From positions 186,001 to 250,000 of the forward strand of contig CAJNYU010000001.1 of assembly GCA_905331475.1 (NCBI GenBank): a stretch of 64,000 nucleotides of DNA, written 5' to 3'. Made by a program: the position numbers and the translations under genes. How positions within the stretch are numbered: position 1 is the first letter of the stretch; every line of letters starts with the position of its first letter. Positions 1 through 12,622 of the stretch are shown here, in pieces. Source of the stretch: Rotaria socialis. Taxonomy: Eukaryota; Rotifera; Eurotatoria; Philodinida; Philodinidae. The notes under the pieces are model-generated. The model was not told the origin of the DNA. It ran no database searches and saw nothing but the letters and a program-made list of their open reading frames with translations.

Positions 1-2222
1 CCATGGTATGTTTTTGCCATGGCAAGAAAAATATTACACGTCCATCGGATGTATTTGGATCGAGAAGACCCATATTGGTTGGACTATAATAATCAGGTAA
101 TACAATGTGAACACCGGCTGATGGTTGACAAATTTTTGGTAATGACGGATCATCTAATAGTCTAACTGTATCTGTGTAGGGTCCTGTAGCATTGACAACG
201 CATTTTGCTCGAATCTTGAATTCCTTATCTAGGATATACAATTCAATGAACTATGAAGGTATCGTTGCAATATTAATTTTTAAACATCATTTTAGATAAA
301 ATGTATGAATCTATAATTGTTTTATACTTATTAAAGACAGATCTACGTTCTTACAGATTGTAATCTTCAAAAAAGGTTTTGATTTAGAATATTAAAATGT
401 TCAAGTTCGAATCATTACGGTAATGTCATGTATTAGCCTTCGTTGAAAATCTTTCTGATAAGTCAACAGTGAAGAATTTCGATGCAAATTCTGTACTTGT
501 TTCGAATAGAAACTTGATAAGATCGTTGATCTAAACTATGAAAAATAATTCGGAGACTATTGTTTTGCATCATATATTTTGCAGGGTTACTATTGAGATG
601 TCAAAAATAAAAACTGAAACATTTATTCATTTATTAGATTTTTCAAACAACGGATGCGTTACATTATCCGTAGTTGAGCAATCGAGCTTTTCAAGCACAC
701 AATGTTTTTACATAGAAACAAGCTCTTGACGAAACGTCAACAATTTAACATCAGGATTACAATTATAACTTTTGAAAAAAAAAAAGAGTTTATTTGGGTT
801 AGAAAAATTTTATTCGTCAATCATCCGATCTGATTTTTAGGATCTTCCAAAGATTATCCCACTACTACCACTGGGAAAATATAATATTTAATATTTCCTA
901 TTGAACTCTAGATTCTATTTGTAAAAGGATGCCTGAACTTGAGAACCGATTCACAATAATCGTTCGAAACTCTAGAACATTGGCTTATACAAAACGACAT
1001 CGTAATCAATCTAAAATGTTTTCAAAAATGACGAAAGAAACAGTGATGACAAAGTATTTACTTCGACTATACAATCTGCGTTGCAAATCAAAGATCGTAT
1101 AATGTGCTCAATAGAGTTTAGAAAAGAAAAGAAAAGCGATGATGTTTTCATACTTTGAGATCGATCAAAACATTTCACACCCCGAATAACTTTTTTTGTT
1201 TGTTTTTGTCCTTGATCATTATCAACTACAATATTTTCATGTATAAAATCTGTTACTGCACAATGATTTGCAATAGCAGCACCCATATGTGCTGCCGTAA
1301 ATGCTAGTGCTATATTCATACGTGCATCATTATGTTGTCCATCGTAATAGACAATCGCACCTACAAGCTTCTCTTTTTTTAACATTGGAAATAATTCTAA
1401 TGCTTTATTTTTCGATATTACATAAGACCATCGAAGTAATTGTCGGCCAGATACAAAATCATAGAGCTTGATACCAACATAATAATATGGTAAAAGATAC
1501 CATCTAAATGATACGTCAATCAACAGATTTGAAGACAAAATGAGATTTTTACTTGTAAACAGGTAACATAATTGGCAATGGACAAGATAAATGTGGAGCT
1601 ATTTTAAGAAGATTACCACGTTCACAGAGGGCTTCTTTTACCATATGATACTAAATTTTTAAAATTAGAATTCATTATTTATTTAAAATTTCCTTAGATT
1701 ACTTGTTCGCGATCGAATTGCATGATGGCTTTTTGTAAATAACGAACACCACCATGAAGTAATTTTGTTGATCGTGATGATGTACCACTGCCGAAATCAT
1801 ATTTTTCAACTAAAGCTACTTTGAGACCTTATTCGAAAGAAATATAAGTTTATTTAGAATGACAATTTCTAAGTTAAAAAGAATGTACCACGACTTGCAG
1901 CATCGACAGCTACTCCACAACCTGTTGCTCCACCTCCAATAACAATAATATCGTATTCAGGTTCTTTCGACATTTTATCAATCTGAACTTCGCGCGACGG
2001 AAAATCATCTTGCCAAATCTCAGGTGTATGAAATGCAGGACTGGCTGCATTTAATTTATTTTTCTAGAACAATAATATTACAATAATTATCAAATGAGTG
2101 AACAGGCATGAAAAAGTTCAATTCACCTGAAGAATATATTGACCTAGGTAACCAGTTCCTAAAGCTGATGTACATAGCAGAAATCCATGTTTAATAACAC
2201 GACGATTTAGAAGACGAAACAT
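1..2222 (-). CDS. GPD2: Mitochondrial FAD-dependent glycerol-3-phosphate dehydrogenase, 3' partial
   Basis: Oxidises glycerol 3-phosphate to dihydroxyacetone phosphate on the outer face of the inner mitochondrial membrane and passes electrons to ubiquinone. I read six exons on the minus strand: 2127-2222, 1889-2063, 1703-1827, 1553-1650, 1154-1503 and 1-228; all junctions are GT-AG and the frame stays open. The start gives a basic, hydrophobic N-terminus ([13 protein letters not shown]) that suits mitochondrial import. The FAD-binding glycine motif GGGATGCG is at about residues 75-82. Further family signatures are [55 protein letters not shown] and [14 protein letters not shown]. The C-terminal part, including any EF-hands, lies beyond the left edge. 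Intron 5 (229-1153) is unusually long for this gene; I see only AT-rich sequence in it. Confidence 0.95.
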
Positions 2223-4449
2223 ATCTATAAAACAAAAAAGGAAAACGGGAATATTCCTTGTCCTTAATGCCCTTCACAGTGAATCGTTGAGGTTTTAAAT
2301 ACATGCACGAATAACATAAAATAATATGATTGGCTAGAATGAGTACAATATATGACTAGGTTATGCAGAATAAGAAAAAACTCATCTACATTGAAGTAAT
2401 CTTGGCTTAGAGATTTTTATTCAGTTCTTCAATTGAAAGCAAATATACTGTAGCAATTGCAAGTATTTGATTATCAATCCGATGGAGTTCGAATAGATTG
2501 GCAGAAAAAGCGAGAAAGAAAACGGTGAAACTTCTGTCAAGATTAATGTCAAATGTTTACGATCAAGCTGCTCGTTATTTAGCAAATAACGTTCGTATAC
2601 GGTGCGAAATTACACGGCAATAAATAATGCCAAAAACGTTATTAACAACAGAATAAGTAAATAAATGTTCGTGTTATTTTACATCAATGAAATCGAGAAC
2701 CGACAAGTACGTTGACGAGAACAGTGGATTAGTTGCAACAGGGCGTCATTCTAACAGAGAAAAAAAATATGTTTATTGGTCTAATATGTGAAAATATTTA
2801 GCGAGTCTACACACAGCAAAAATACGTTAGAATGGCTCAGGCTCCGACGGAATAAAGGTGACTATTTGTACTATTTTCAACATAATATATCAAACTTTTG
2901 TGTGATATACGTATATCTATATGATAGAATGTTTATACAATTTGCAGTCACATTTATTCTATGTTCGAACTGTGATGAATATTGATTAATTGTATCTTTT
3001 TAGTATTCTGTAAACACATACTATATAGCCATTCATGGTTCGTGTTAAGTAAAAAGCATTTTCCAAACTGTGATCTCAAAACGCGTAATTAACAGGTTTC
3101 ATAAGAAACGAAAGTTCATTGAGAATATAATTTATAAGTCATTCTGATTTTAATAGATTATGATTGCATTCATGTCACAACTCAAAATGAAATCTAATAT
3201 GCATATTTATTTTTTAGACTGGAGTGAGACTAATCGATTTTGTGCTGAGCTTCAATGTTTTTCCCACAATAATAAGTTAATCATTAAAAAGTGGCTTATG
3301 TGTGAAGTTTATGATGGATATTAAATTCGAACTACCAGTGGATGCCAATCCATTTTTTGAAAAATGATACAATTCCTTGTTCCTAATCCAATCTACTATT
3401 GTTTATGTACTAGAGTTCACGACTACCGTTTCATATTATCTGTACACGGAATAGAATTGGCTTGAACTATTGTGAATGAGTTAGTTACATAACTTCGTTC
3501 TTTTCATTTTCTTTTTATTAACTTTTCAAAATTATTTTTAGAACTTTTGTAAAAACAAACAAACAAAGCATTACAACACTATGCTAATTTATCAGTTGAA
3601 TTTGGTATAGATGCTATACTTTTATGATTACTTTAATTTTCTCGAATGGCTAGATTCGAAGATAATCGTTTACATTATTCTTTTATTTCGCAGAGAAGTC
3701 TCTAATAAATTATGATTCAAGAGCGATGATCTAAATATGATTAGTTCTCATGAAAATAAATTTAAAAATAAAACTACGAATGAACGGTTCTGAAGGCGAT
3801 AGGAATGAACTCTGAAATAATTTTCTTCAGAGTGGGATCCAAAAAATCAGAATGCAGATAGCCGCATAATTTGATTTTTCTCGAGGGTGGGTGTCTTTCT
3901 CATAGTTCACCATTCTCTGGGCAATATCTCTCGTGCTTATCCCAATATGCAAGGAAAGTCTGTAGTTCCATTCTAAGAAAGATCTCTACTCGAAGATAAA
4001 CAATCAGTCATGCCATTAGCTTTATCATCATTAAAAAGCAAAGATTAAATCTTTGTTATTATTAAAAGAATGAAATTATACATTGAATTGGTAGGGGCGT
4101 CACCAGAAAAAAATTCTAGGGGGGAGACTAAGTCGTTGGTCAAAGCCATGTTAGNGAAAAACGTCTCAAAATGCACAAAAACTGATGTTAAAGGTTTTCT
4201 TCTTCTTCTTCTTCTTTATAGGTATCATATTAACCAAGCTCCCTCTGGTTATTCCCCTATGAATTGGTTCTATTGTGTGAAATGAGAAAATAAAAATTTA
4301 TTCAGCTTGAAAGATAGCGTATCTCGTAGGATTTTCCATAAGATGACTGAATAATCGAAATTTTGTTGTCAAATCATTACTTTTCGAACATGCTCTGTAT
4401 TAGCAATGTCTTTCATCATTATTTTCTGTTTTTATTAATTTACAAAAAA
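2223..4449. other. Intergenic region between GPD2 and the carboxylesterase
   Basis: AT-rich, no supported gene. Nearest the GPD2 start (2223 upward) it should hold that gene's promoter, but no motif stands out. At about 4093-4154 there is a G-rich stretch (GGGGCGTCACC ... CTAGGGGGGA) that looks like a transposon end. A single N follows at 4155, then a 33-base scrap of the dispersed repeat (4156-4188), then a 58-base copy of carboxylesterase sequence (4186-4243). Confidence 0.6.
4155..4243. other. Single-N join followed by a duplicated gene fragment
   Basis: An isolated N at 4155 interrupts the sequence. Bases 4186-4243 repeat, in reverse complement, about 58 bases of the carboxylesterase intron 2/exon 3 boundary at about 5140-5198, including the CTT-rich tract and the acceptor TATAG, with no mismatch that I can see. 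Between the N and the copy lies a piece of the dispersed repeat (GTCTCAAAATGCAC). Near-perfect identity next to an N is most easily explained as a contig-join or local assembly error, though a small real duplication is possible. Confidence 0.7.
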
Positions 4450-6871
4450 TTAAATCATCATCACATAAGAACTTTGTAAAATAAATAAAACGAATAAACT
4501 AGTAAAAGAAAATAATGTAAACGATATTTCATGAGTTGATGCTTGGTCGTTTAAATTGATACTCTTAGAAGTTTCTATTGTTGAACATGCATTCATCCAA
4601 AACTGTACACTTAATGGAATTTCAAATTTTTTCATTTCATTTTGATGCATAGTGAAATGCATAACCAATCCATCGGAAATATTAACAATCGGTATCCATG
4701 GATTTTCAAATTTTGTTTTACTATTTGGTTGGCCAGTTTTGATAAAATTTGACCATTGTTCAATCATCAATTCGCTAAAAGCTATTTGTTCATCTGTATA
4801 ACTATGTGTAGCATTCTGATCGTATAGAATATAGTTGATTAATGGGATTAATTTATTTGTACTATTCGTTTTTTCGAATAATAATGGTGTACCCCATGTA
4901 TATTCAAGTTCAGCAAAATGACCAACTAGTTTATGTTTATATAGATAATCATTGCATAATGTTTGATGATCTTGAGATGTTCGATATGAATATTCGTAAG
5001 CAAATGTTTTCTTAGAATATTGAACACGTTGGGTAAGAAAACGATAATAATCATTGAAAAATAGAACATCACTTATAAGACGAGAATAATTATAAAATAA
5101 CGAACAATAGCAATCAGGCGATTCGGAACAATCATCGGGAGCTTGGTTAATATGATACCTATAAAGAAGAAGAAGAAGAAGAAAACCTTTAACATCAGTT
5201 TGCTTTTGGTTTAGATGAATATCTAAGCATACAATTCTAATGCTTGTTGATGTAGACATGTTTTATTTGGTTGCATGACAGCAAGAAATTTAAGTGAAAC
5301 AGCAGTATAATTCACTTTGCCGAGTTCTAGGGATGTTTGATCTTGTTGTTCTATTAAAATAGGTATTATGGCTACAAAGACACCTAAAATATTTAGAAAA
5401 AGAACGTGACGTTTTTGAACACAAAATTTCTTTCGTTGATTTACCATGAAGAATACGGTAACCCTGGATAGAAAAATTTTCATTTAAGAAATAGAATCAA
5501 AACAAAGATATGAAACTTTATATTCATGAATGCGAGCTTTGATCTTGTTTGATACTTTAACTGCTAGTTCCGTTTTGTTGAATACTATTAAATGCTTTTC
5601 ATATTTCTTTTCTTTTACCCGTCATCGATAAGTATCCTATCAATATCAAAAATAATTTCAATAGATACTTGAACATCAATCGAGAAGGCGAGAGTTGAAA
5701 GATCGAATTTTATTGGCGGGTCATTTTTCAGAACTTTTTGATGCAGTATTTTTGATAGTTTTAAGAATACATGAGTCGATTTCAAATAAGTATCTTGAAA
5801 ATTTAGATCAAATATTCTTTAATACTTACCTTCGTCATCATTAGATCCTATAAGCATTTCAGTATCTGCTAATGTATCAGTCGAATTTAAATCTAATTGA
5901 AATTCATTCATATAATCTCCATGAAGAACAACATTTGTATGATAGGCACTTGTATATGTATGATGTTCATATTCAGCAATGCGATGATAATCTTTTTCAC
6001 GTAAACAATTCAATTTTCCATCGAAACCGTCTATCGATCCACATTGATTATCGTCCGCGACGACATTAAATCGTTCCATAGCTTGATTAGCTTGTATGTG
6101 CGACCAAATATTGAATGGAGAACCACTTTGTAATATTAAACGACGTATTCGACCGTGATTAAATGGTGATATTGCTAGATAATAAGCATGCGGTGCACCC
6201 GCCGAATGACCGCCCACTGTAATACGTTCAATGTCACCACCTAATGCTTCGCTATTTTCATATATCCAGTCGAGTACCATAGATTGATCATATAAACCAT
6301 TGTTACCCAATAAACGTTCATCACCTGACGAAAGAAAACCGAAAAGATTCAGACGAAAATTAAATGTTACGACAATAATATCTCCTAAAGCCGCAAGAAT
6401 AGTTCCATCGAAAAGATTTCCCGTTCCAATTTGACCAGAACCGCCATGTATCCACATTAGGATAGCCTTTTTATTTTGATTAGTTTTATTATTTATGGGA
6501 ATGTAAACATTTAAAAAAAGACATTCTTCATTTGCTGATGATACTAGAGAAAATATTCCATACGTAACTCCACACGTCGTTTCCATTAAATCTCCCTGTG
6601 TAGTAATTTCACATGAATCTATTGTTGGTTTACATACAGGTCCTAATGATGTTGCATCAATAATTGTATCATTTTCTTTTCTAATTGGTTCTGCATGATC
6701 AAAGCGTTTTTCAATTCGACCATATTTAATTCCGAGATACCGTTGAACAATCACATCACGATAATGTGCGGTCTGACCAACATAGATACCTGATGTTGTA
6801 TTTAATAAATGAATAGAAGTAATAGATTCATGTATGATTAACAATAATAAGATAATAATTGAAGTAATCAT
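4450..6871 (-). CDS. Cholinesterase-like type B carboxylesterase, secreted or membrane-anchored
   Basis: Serine hydrolase of the alpha/beta-hydrolase fold; substrate not predictable. Three exons restore a continuous frame of about 633 residues: 5830-6871, 5233-5383 and 4450-5158. The N-terminus (MITSIIILLLLIIHESITS) is a signal peptide. Visible signatures are EECLFLNVYIP (residues 116-126, the EDCLYLN motif), the oxyanion loop IHGGSGQ (141-147), the nucleophile Ser223 in GGHSAGA, the acid Glu347 in NDDEG, and His478 in GHFAELEYTWG, so the triad is complete. The nucleophile elbow reads GGHSAG rather than the commoner GESAG. The last 20 or so residues are hydrophobic (SFTLFSFTSLFVLFIL), suggesting a GPI signal or membrane tail. 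Intron 2 (5159-5232) has a CTT-rich pyrimidine tract that is copied at 4.2 kb. Confidence 0.9.
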
Positions 6872-8136
6872 AGATATCTACTAGCGTTTAAAATAATTGT
6901 TTTTAGAAAAAAATTTTCATTGAGAGTATACTTTTTTATCATTACATATAATCTAACAAGTTATCATAGTTATAATCTTATTGATATCGATGACTGTACT
7001 ATCTATAGGCTTTTATCTATATCAAGTCTTGATAATTAACAAACTCAACAGTTCAATTTTGAGTTTTAATCGGCTAAAAATTATCAATACATCATTAGCT
7101 ACAATCTATTGACAAAAGATAACTGTGTACGATAAGAAAAGGAATACGACGGTATATTATAGGAGTCGAATTAACTGAGAAACAGTATTCATGGAGGAAG
7201 AATACGAAATTTATATAGCTATACTCCGTGTCACACTACGAACAAACGAACATTACTTTACTAGACGACTTAGTATTGTGACCGTTTGTCTTTGTATTAT
7301 ATGCACAGGAACACGACCTTATACGTCGAGAAACTGAGTTGAAAGCGGAAACTATATTATTCATTCTCACCTACGGAGAAATGTGATCGTAATAGTCAGC
7401 CATGTAATACGCCAATAAATGATCACTCACGGTCGTTTACGAGTGTGCTTGTTCAATCTCGGATACCTTTTAGAAGAGCGACGATCACTATTTTTCAATC
7501 ATTGAATGGTTCAAACGATTTCTGAATGATTCATGCATGACGGCGATCAAATGATTGTAAAGTATTAGAAAATGAGTATGAACCTTTTGATCGTAATATG
7601 CAAAAATCACACTGTTTTATTAGTGTGATATTAACGCCGTGTTTTATTGCGAACATACTAAAATCAATTTTCATTTTATGAAAAATTTTCGTTTCGTGAC
7701 ATAGATCATTCAAATTAAATGAAGCCTTGATCATAATTTATTTTCATTTTATTATAAAACAAACTACAATTACAACCAAAACGAAATAGAATAATATTCA
7801 ATGTTTAATGGAATCGAAAGATAATTTGTTTTGCTCTCATTTATGTTTTAAACGCCATATGAATTTAATCAATGATGCACTAGATATAATAAAAAGACAT
7901 ATGAAAAAAATTTTCAGGCAGTATTTGATGTACGACAGAAATTGATTATAATCATTATTTACAAATGATGATGAAAGGCGTCGATAGATGACCTTACGAA
8001 AATATATATGAGGTATGCTGTATCGACGATTGGTGATGTCATCCCTAAAATAGAAATATAAAATTAACTGCTCATTGAACTAAATATATCTAAAAATCAT
8101 CAATAGTTTTGTTATAATTACTCAATCGAATATCTA

Positions 8137-8540
8137 ATTTTTGTGTACTCAAAAAAAAATACACTATAGAATCGGTCAGTGTGTCCGGCCGTCCGGCCGT
8201 TTATTCGATAACTCTTCACAATTACATTCGCTTGAGCTGAAATTTTGTGCACAGAATTGTCTCATCAATATCTCGGCCGAGTTCGAAGATGAGAAGGATC
8301 CGTCAAGAAATGGCTGAGTTATCGAAAAAATTGTCATTTTCGATCAGATCATCCCTGAGGGGGAATACAGGGATTTTTTTTCAAAAAGTAAATTTTTCTC
8401 AGAATTATTCACAACATATATAAATCGACTCAGTTTTTAACGCTGATTCTAAATCTGATATTAGTTTTGAATTAAATCGTAGCTTTCTAACGAAACATCG
8501 CCTGAAAAACGTCTCAAAATGCACAAAAACTGCATCCAGA
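8137..8540 (+). repeat. Composite interspersed repeat, copy A
   Basis: A roughly 400-base unit, also present at 15135-15428 (reverse, right part cut) and 39221-39622 (reverse). Shared landmarks, in order, are TTTTTGTGTACTC, TCGGTCAGTGTGTCCG, CTCATCAATATCTC, AGATGAGAAGGATCC, AAATGGCTGAGTTATC, an internal hairpin around ATCCCTGAG/CAGGGAT, ATTCACAACATATATAAAT, GTCTCAAAATGCAC and CTGCATCCAG. No reading frame of note. The left tip is self-complementary. The class is unknown; it is non-autonomous. Confidence 0.85.
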
Positions 8541-8616
8541 AATAAAATTGCCTAGTTTCTCATGATAATTTTCGTGTTCAGACATTCTAGAATGACTCAT
8601 ATGTTCCATGCACTTT

Positions 8617-8665
8617 TTGCAGTACACATAACTCTCGGATGAAATCCGAAGTTTCCACATTTATT
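8617..8665 (+). repeat. Fragment of the GGATTTAAATCC inverted-repeat element
   Basis: The stretch AGTACACATAACTCTCGGAT followed by GAAATCCGAAG matches the terminal inverted repeats of the complete element at 38593-38769. It lies 77 bases downstream of composite repeat copy A, in the same relative order and orientation as at 15.1 kb. Confidence 0.6.
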
Positions 8666-9912
8666 TAATAGGATATAATCGATGTTACGCATTAATTCCA
8701 TATACGAATCAAACCGATCTCAAAACACAATATGTTGAGAATTGTTTTCTCTCACATTGAAAAATCCACAATAAAATAGTGACACGGGTAAATTATATAA
8801 AAACAAAAGAGAGGTGCATCAAATAAAATTACTTTGTTTGTTTGTTCCAGTGCTTATAATCACTAGCGAACTTATCTAACTGTTAGATGTCGTTTTACCT
8901 TATTTGAGAACTATCGATAGGTGTCGATGAAACAATAGTCGAAATTTTCAGAAATATCTGGTTCTAATTGAGAGAACCACACACTATTTTTTATCACTAG
9001 GCCATAGATAAGAATTCTTGCCGAGTTTTTCTAGCTTCATACACACATATTCATGTCGAATAAAATAATATTCCATCGGTTACTATCTTTTAAAGTGATC
9101 TTCATAAAGATGCATCTAACTACACGTTTTATGTAATAGACAAAGAAAAAGTTCTCGGCCATTCTATTTAGCATCGAGTATCGTGTCTACGTTAGTCTAA
9201 AGCACTTCAAGTAAATCTCATTAGAAGATACTAAACCTTCTTGTAAACTCGAAAGTATGATAGTCTATTGAAGTTAACCTTCTTTTCATAAAGTTCTAGT
9301 TATTAATTATTTTGTTCTTCGATATTTTCGAGCTCACGAACATATTCAACATTTTCCATGAGAAAAAGAAGTGATATTTCTTTTCTTTCTTCGTAGAAAT
9401 CCTTCGACATCAGTAGCTTACTTGTTTTTATTTAACAGAAGATTTCTATGATTTACATCGAAACGATATTGTAAATATCGAATATGTTCGTCATCTAAAC
9501 TTGGATTCATCTCGTTGTTATTTTTGTATAGAAAAAAAAAAAAGAAATTCTCGACAAATGAAATGGTAGCAATGTTTGAGAAAAGAGAAATGTGTAATTG
9601 GATGTTTATAATTATTAATTAATACTAACCTTGCTCCATTTTTTCTTGAAAGAGCATTCAAAGAATGTGTAAAAAATTCGAGTACGAAAATATTTATATT
9701 CTTTCTTTATTTTTTTCTCTCGTTTCAATCTTAAACGTGATTTACAGACATATAGTATAAAAAAATTCTTTTCTTGTCTATCAATTAACAGAAATCTTCT
9801 TTTTTTTAAGTTACAAAGAGAAAAAAATGATGAAGAATATGAAAGAAGAAGAAAATGAATATTCTACAAAATATTAATCCACTATATACAATATAAAAAA
9901 AAAATAATACGG

Positions 9913-10464
9913 TCAAAATTTCTTTGTTCGTGATGGTAAATCAAAAAAGTCAACAGCATCCATTTGTTCTTCATCACTAAGAATAATTTCAATATCCTGA
10001 GAAATTTTTGATTTCGCCTAAAAAAGCGCAAAGTGATTCAAATAGAAGATGAATGTATAATTTTCATATTTTTCAATTTACACTTTTTTTTGGTTTGTTG
10101 GATGATAATGATGATGATGATGTTGTTGTTGTTGGCATTCGTGGTTTATTAAGATCTTCAAGAAGAGCATTATAACAACTCTGGAAATTTTCTTTTCGTA
10201 CAATTGTGGTATCGGATTGAACATGTTGCTAAAAGAAATAAAAGTAAAATGCTAAAAAAACATTTGTCTCGAGTTTACTTTACGAAATGATTTTCCATCA
10301 AGTGTTTGTTTATTGAATTTAGATGTTACAGAATTACTTTTTGATTTTTTACTATTTTCGTACTCATCGTCCACTACAAGTGATGCATACTGAATGTGCA
10401 TTAAATTGCGTTCGTCATCTGGAATATCACTACTGATAGTTGGAGTATTCAATGGTTCGTTCAT
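9913..10464 (-). CDS. Small unrecognised protein with a C-terminal PIP-box-like motif
   Basis: Three exons (10279-10464, 10082-10228, 9913-10017) joined in phase 0 give 145 residues. I do not recognise the family. The protein is hydrophilic, with an acidic N-terminus (SSDIPDDERN), a basic stretch (KKSKSNSVTSKFNK), a Thr/Ser run (PTTTTSSSSLSS) followed by KPKK, and a last exon reading AKSKISQDIEIILSDEEQMD then AVDFFDLPSRTKKF. QMDAVDFF near the C-terminus resembles the PCNA-interacting box (Q-x-x-hydrophobic-x-x-aromatic-aromatic), except that Ala occupies the hydrophobic position. Basic residues follow it, as is common for such boxes. A nuclear, replication- or repair-linked role is inference from this motif alone. 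The donor after AGT (10081-10080) was chosen because the alternative gives an early stop. Confidence 0.65.
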
Positions 10465-11927
10465 TTTGAATGTTGACTAAATAGAAATAGGAAAAAAATT
10501 CATTATCAAAACACGAAAGATTATATATTAGTGAGGCAAACACTATTTGATTTCGATTACAACGAAAAAACGATTCTGTTGAAGAATCGAACTATTCTTA
10601 CCGTAATGTAAGAATATTATTAGAGTGAATCAAGCCTGGAGCGTGCTGTTAATCATTGAAGGCTGCATCTTGAAAAATCGACAGGATGCTTATAAAAGGA
10701 GAGCTGAAGACGTATATGCTTATGCATGAATTGTTTCAAAGTAGTAAACTATTTTTCTGTAAAATTAGCGTCAGATTGTAGTCTGTTTATGAATATCACT
10801 TTCAATGAAGTTACTTATTTGTAGTGTATTACATATTCTGATATGTTATCAGCTCAGATAGCGATATTTTTATTTCTTATATCACAGAAAATATTATATT
10901 CTTGTCATGAAAGAATCTTATTGAGTATTCAACCTGCGCAGAATGGAAAATTGAATTAGAACAAGAAAAAATCGTGACTGTTTTTTCTAAAATCTTTTTC
11001 AACAATCACTCTGGTTCAAAGAAAACAACGAGTGATAAACATAAATCATTTTCAATTACTCTAGCCCTAATAGGAACCTTTCAAATGTGCTTCATCCTAT
11101 TAGATCATTTTGTGAGTCATTTTTTTAGATTGATTGAAACTGAAATACTCATCTAATGGACCCTATATCATAAATTCAAGCGTATGCATTGAACTGTTGT
11201 GTTAATTTTCTCAACGAATGTCCATAAAAAGCTATTCCAACAGGAAGTAAACAAGAGAAGTTTCCTCACCGATTAGTTATTTTTGAATCGAAATCATGCG
11301 CATAATGTGTAGACAAATGAGTTATGAATCAACCGGAAATAGTTCGGTTCTTTAGTTTATTGCTGCGGAAGTAATTAATTTTACTTTATGTTTCAAATCA
11401 ATGGCATTCTTATCTTTTAGCAACGTTTCTTGTCAGCTTTGCAACTTTTCATAGAGACAAACGTCAACGAGTATGGTTTATTCTGTAAGTCTCAAGTATT
11501 TTAAATAGGTTTTTTCCTGAAGTAAGAATATAAAATCTACCATTGTAGATTATCAGGATGAAAAGATAAACTTCTACTCTAGACATATCTTAGATGAGAC
11601 ATAATGCAAATATTTGCAGTTCAAAAGTCACTTGTGGCAGAGAGATTCCAACATAAATTCTACCGAAATGTACAATTCAAGTCCACATAACTAAGTAGTT
11701 GCAACTTTATTCAAAATATTCGTAGCCAATTGATCTTCACAGCACGCATCTAATCTCGAGAAGATTAATCAATCCGTGCACTTCCATCATGAGTGAATCT
11801 GATTTAAAATATAGCGAATAAGATTATTTCGAGGTAGTCTTTAAAAATAAGCCTATTCCATAGTTTTCTACTTCCTATTCGACTAAACATCTAGCTATCC
11901 GTGCCTGTTAAAAAATAAAAATCTGTA
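10465..11927. other. Intergenic region between two minus-strand genes
   Basis: About 1.5 kb of AT-rich sequence. It holds the putative promoter of the gene ending at 9913 and the 3' region of the gene at 11928-12622. No repeat or RNA gene seen; the 10974-11156 reading frame is not convincing. Confidence 0.5.
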
Positions 11928-12622
11928 CTATACCTTTGTCTCAGCTTCTTTCGATAGCCATTGTCCACCGGTAACCAACACGGGTTTGATTTGAGTGTAA
12001 TCTTTCTAAAATAATTTTCATTTCTCGCTAACAGAATAGAACTAACGATGAAACCTACGATATCATTTTGTTGTTTAACTTGTTCACGTAATGATACAAG
12101 ATCACTATCATCGAAAAACATTTTCACTTTTTTTTGTGTCGTTAAATTTTTTGAAGTTATCGGAATTTTAAAACCATCCATAGTTGATGTTATCGTTTGA
12201 GTAACATTTGTAATTTTTCTTGTTTTAAACATATCCAATAGATCCGTTGATTCTTCATGTTTTATTTGAGGTCGAATCTTTTTTTGTTTATTATTATTAA
12301 AAAGCTCATCGATAGCTTTTTTTTCATCATCATTATCATCACTGATACGGCGTTTAATTGCAGATGATCCTATTGAATTATCGTTTTCACGTTTTTTCAT
12401 TGTACTCATTGATGTTGATTGTGTATCAAAATCAAAAACATCGGTTGATGACTTAGTTTTATTGTGATTACTATTTTTGGTGCACCGACGTTTCGTTTCA
12501 AATATATCATCAAAATCATCACGATCGTTTGTAGGTAGAGGATTTGCACGAGAACGTTTAGTTGATGAACGAGTCGATGATGACGATAGAGAAAATAAAT
12601 CATCAATATTTTTCTGAGTCAT
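11928..12622 (-). CDS. Unrecognised charged, probably nuclear protein with repeated acidic-Phe motifs
   Basis: Exon 1 is 12059-12622 and exon 2 is 11928-12005; removing the 53-base intron 12006-12058 (GTAGGT...TTTTAG) gives about 213 residues ending WLSKEAETKV. Reading straight through instead ends at 11891 with a less protein-like tail. A 29-base GT-AG segment at 11905-11933 could extend the end to 11875, but is too short to trust. Short motifs recur along the chain: IDDLF (6-10), FDDIF (37-41), IDELF (104-108) and LLDMF (128-132), between basic clusters (KRSRA, KRR, KKRE, IKRR) that look like nuclear localisation signals. The style recalls disordered DNA-repair or replication adaptors, but no domain is identifiable and I assign no function. 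Confidence 0.6.

Larger units (their letters stand above)
6872..9912. other. Intergenic region with a dispersed repeat copy
   Basis: About 3 kb without a supported gene. It contains the forward copy of the composite repeat (8137-8540) and an inverted-repeat fragment (8617-8665). The remainder is AT-rich; the only long reading frame here (7531-7734, minus) has no recognisable similarity. Confidence 0.6.

Noticed and set aside
5223-5483. 86-codon minus-strand frame beginning MKIFLSRVTVFF
   Set aside because: Its first part is intron 1 of the carboxylesterase; only from GVFVAII onward is it exon 2.
11905-11933. 29-base GT-AG segment as a second intron in the gene at 12 kb
   Set aside because: Shorter than any other intron here (most are 48-60 bases); the stop right after ETKV is the simpler end.
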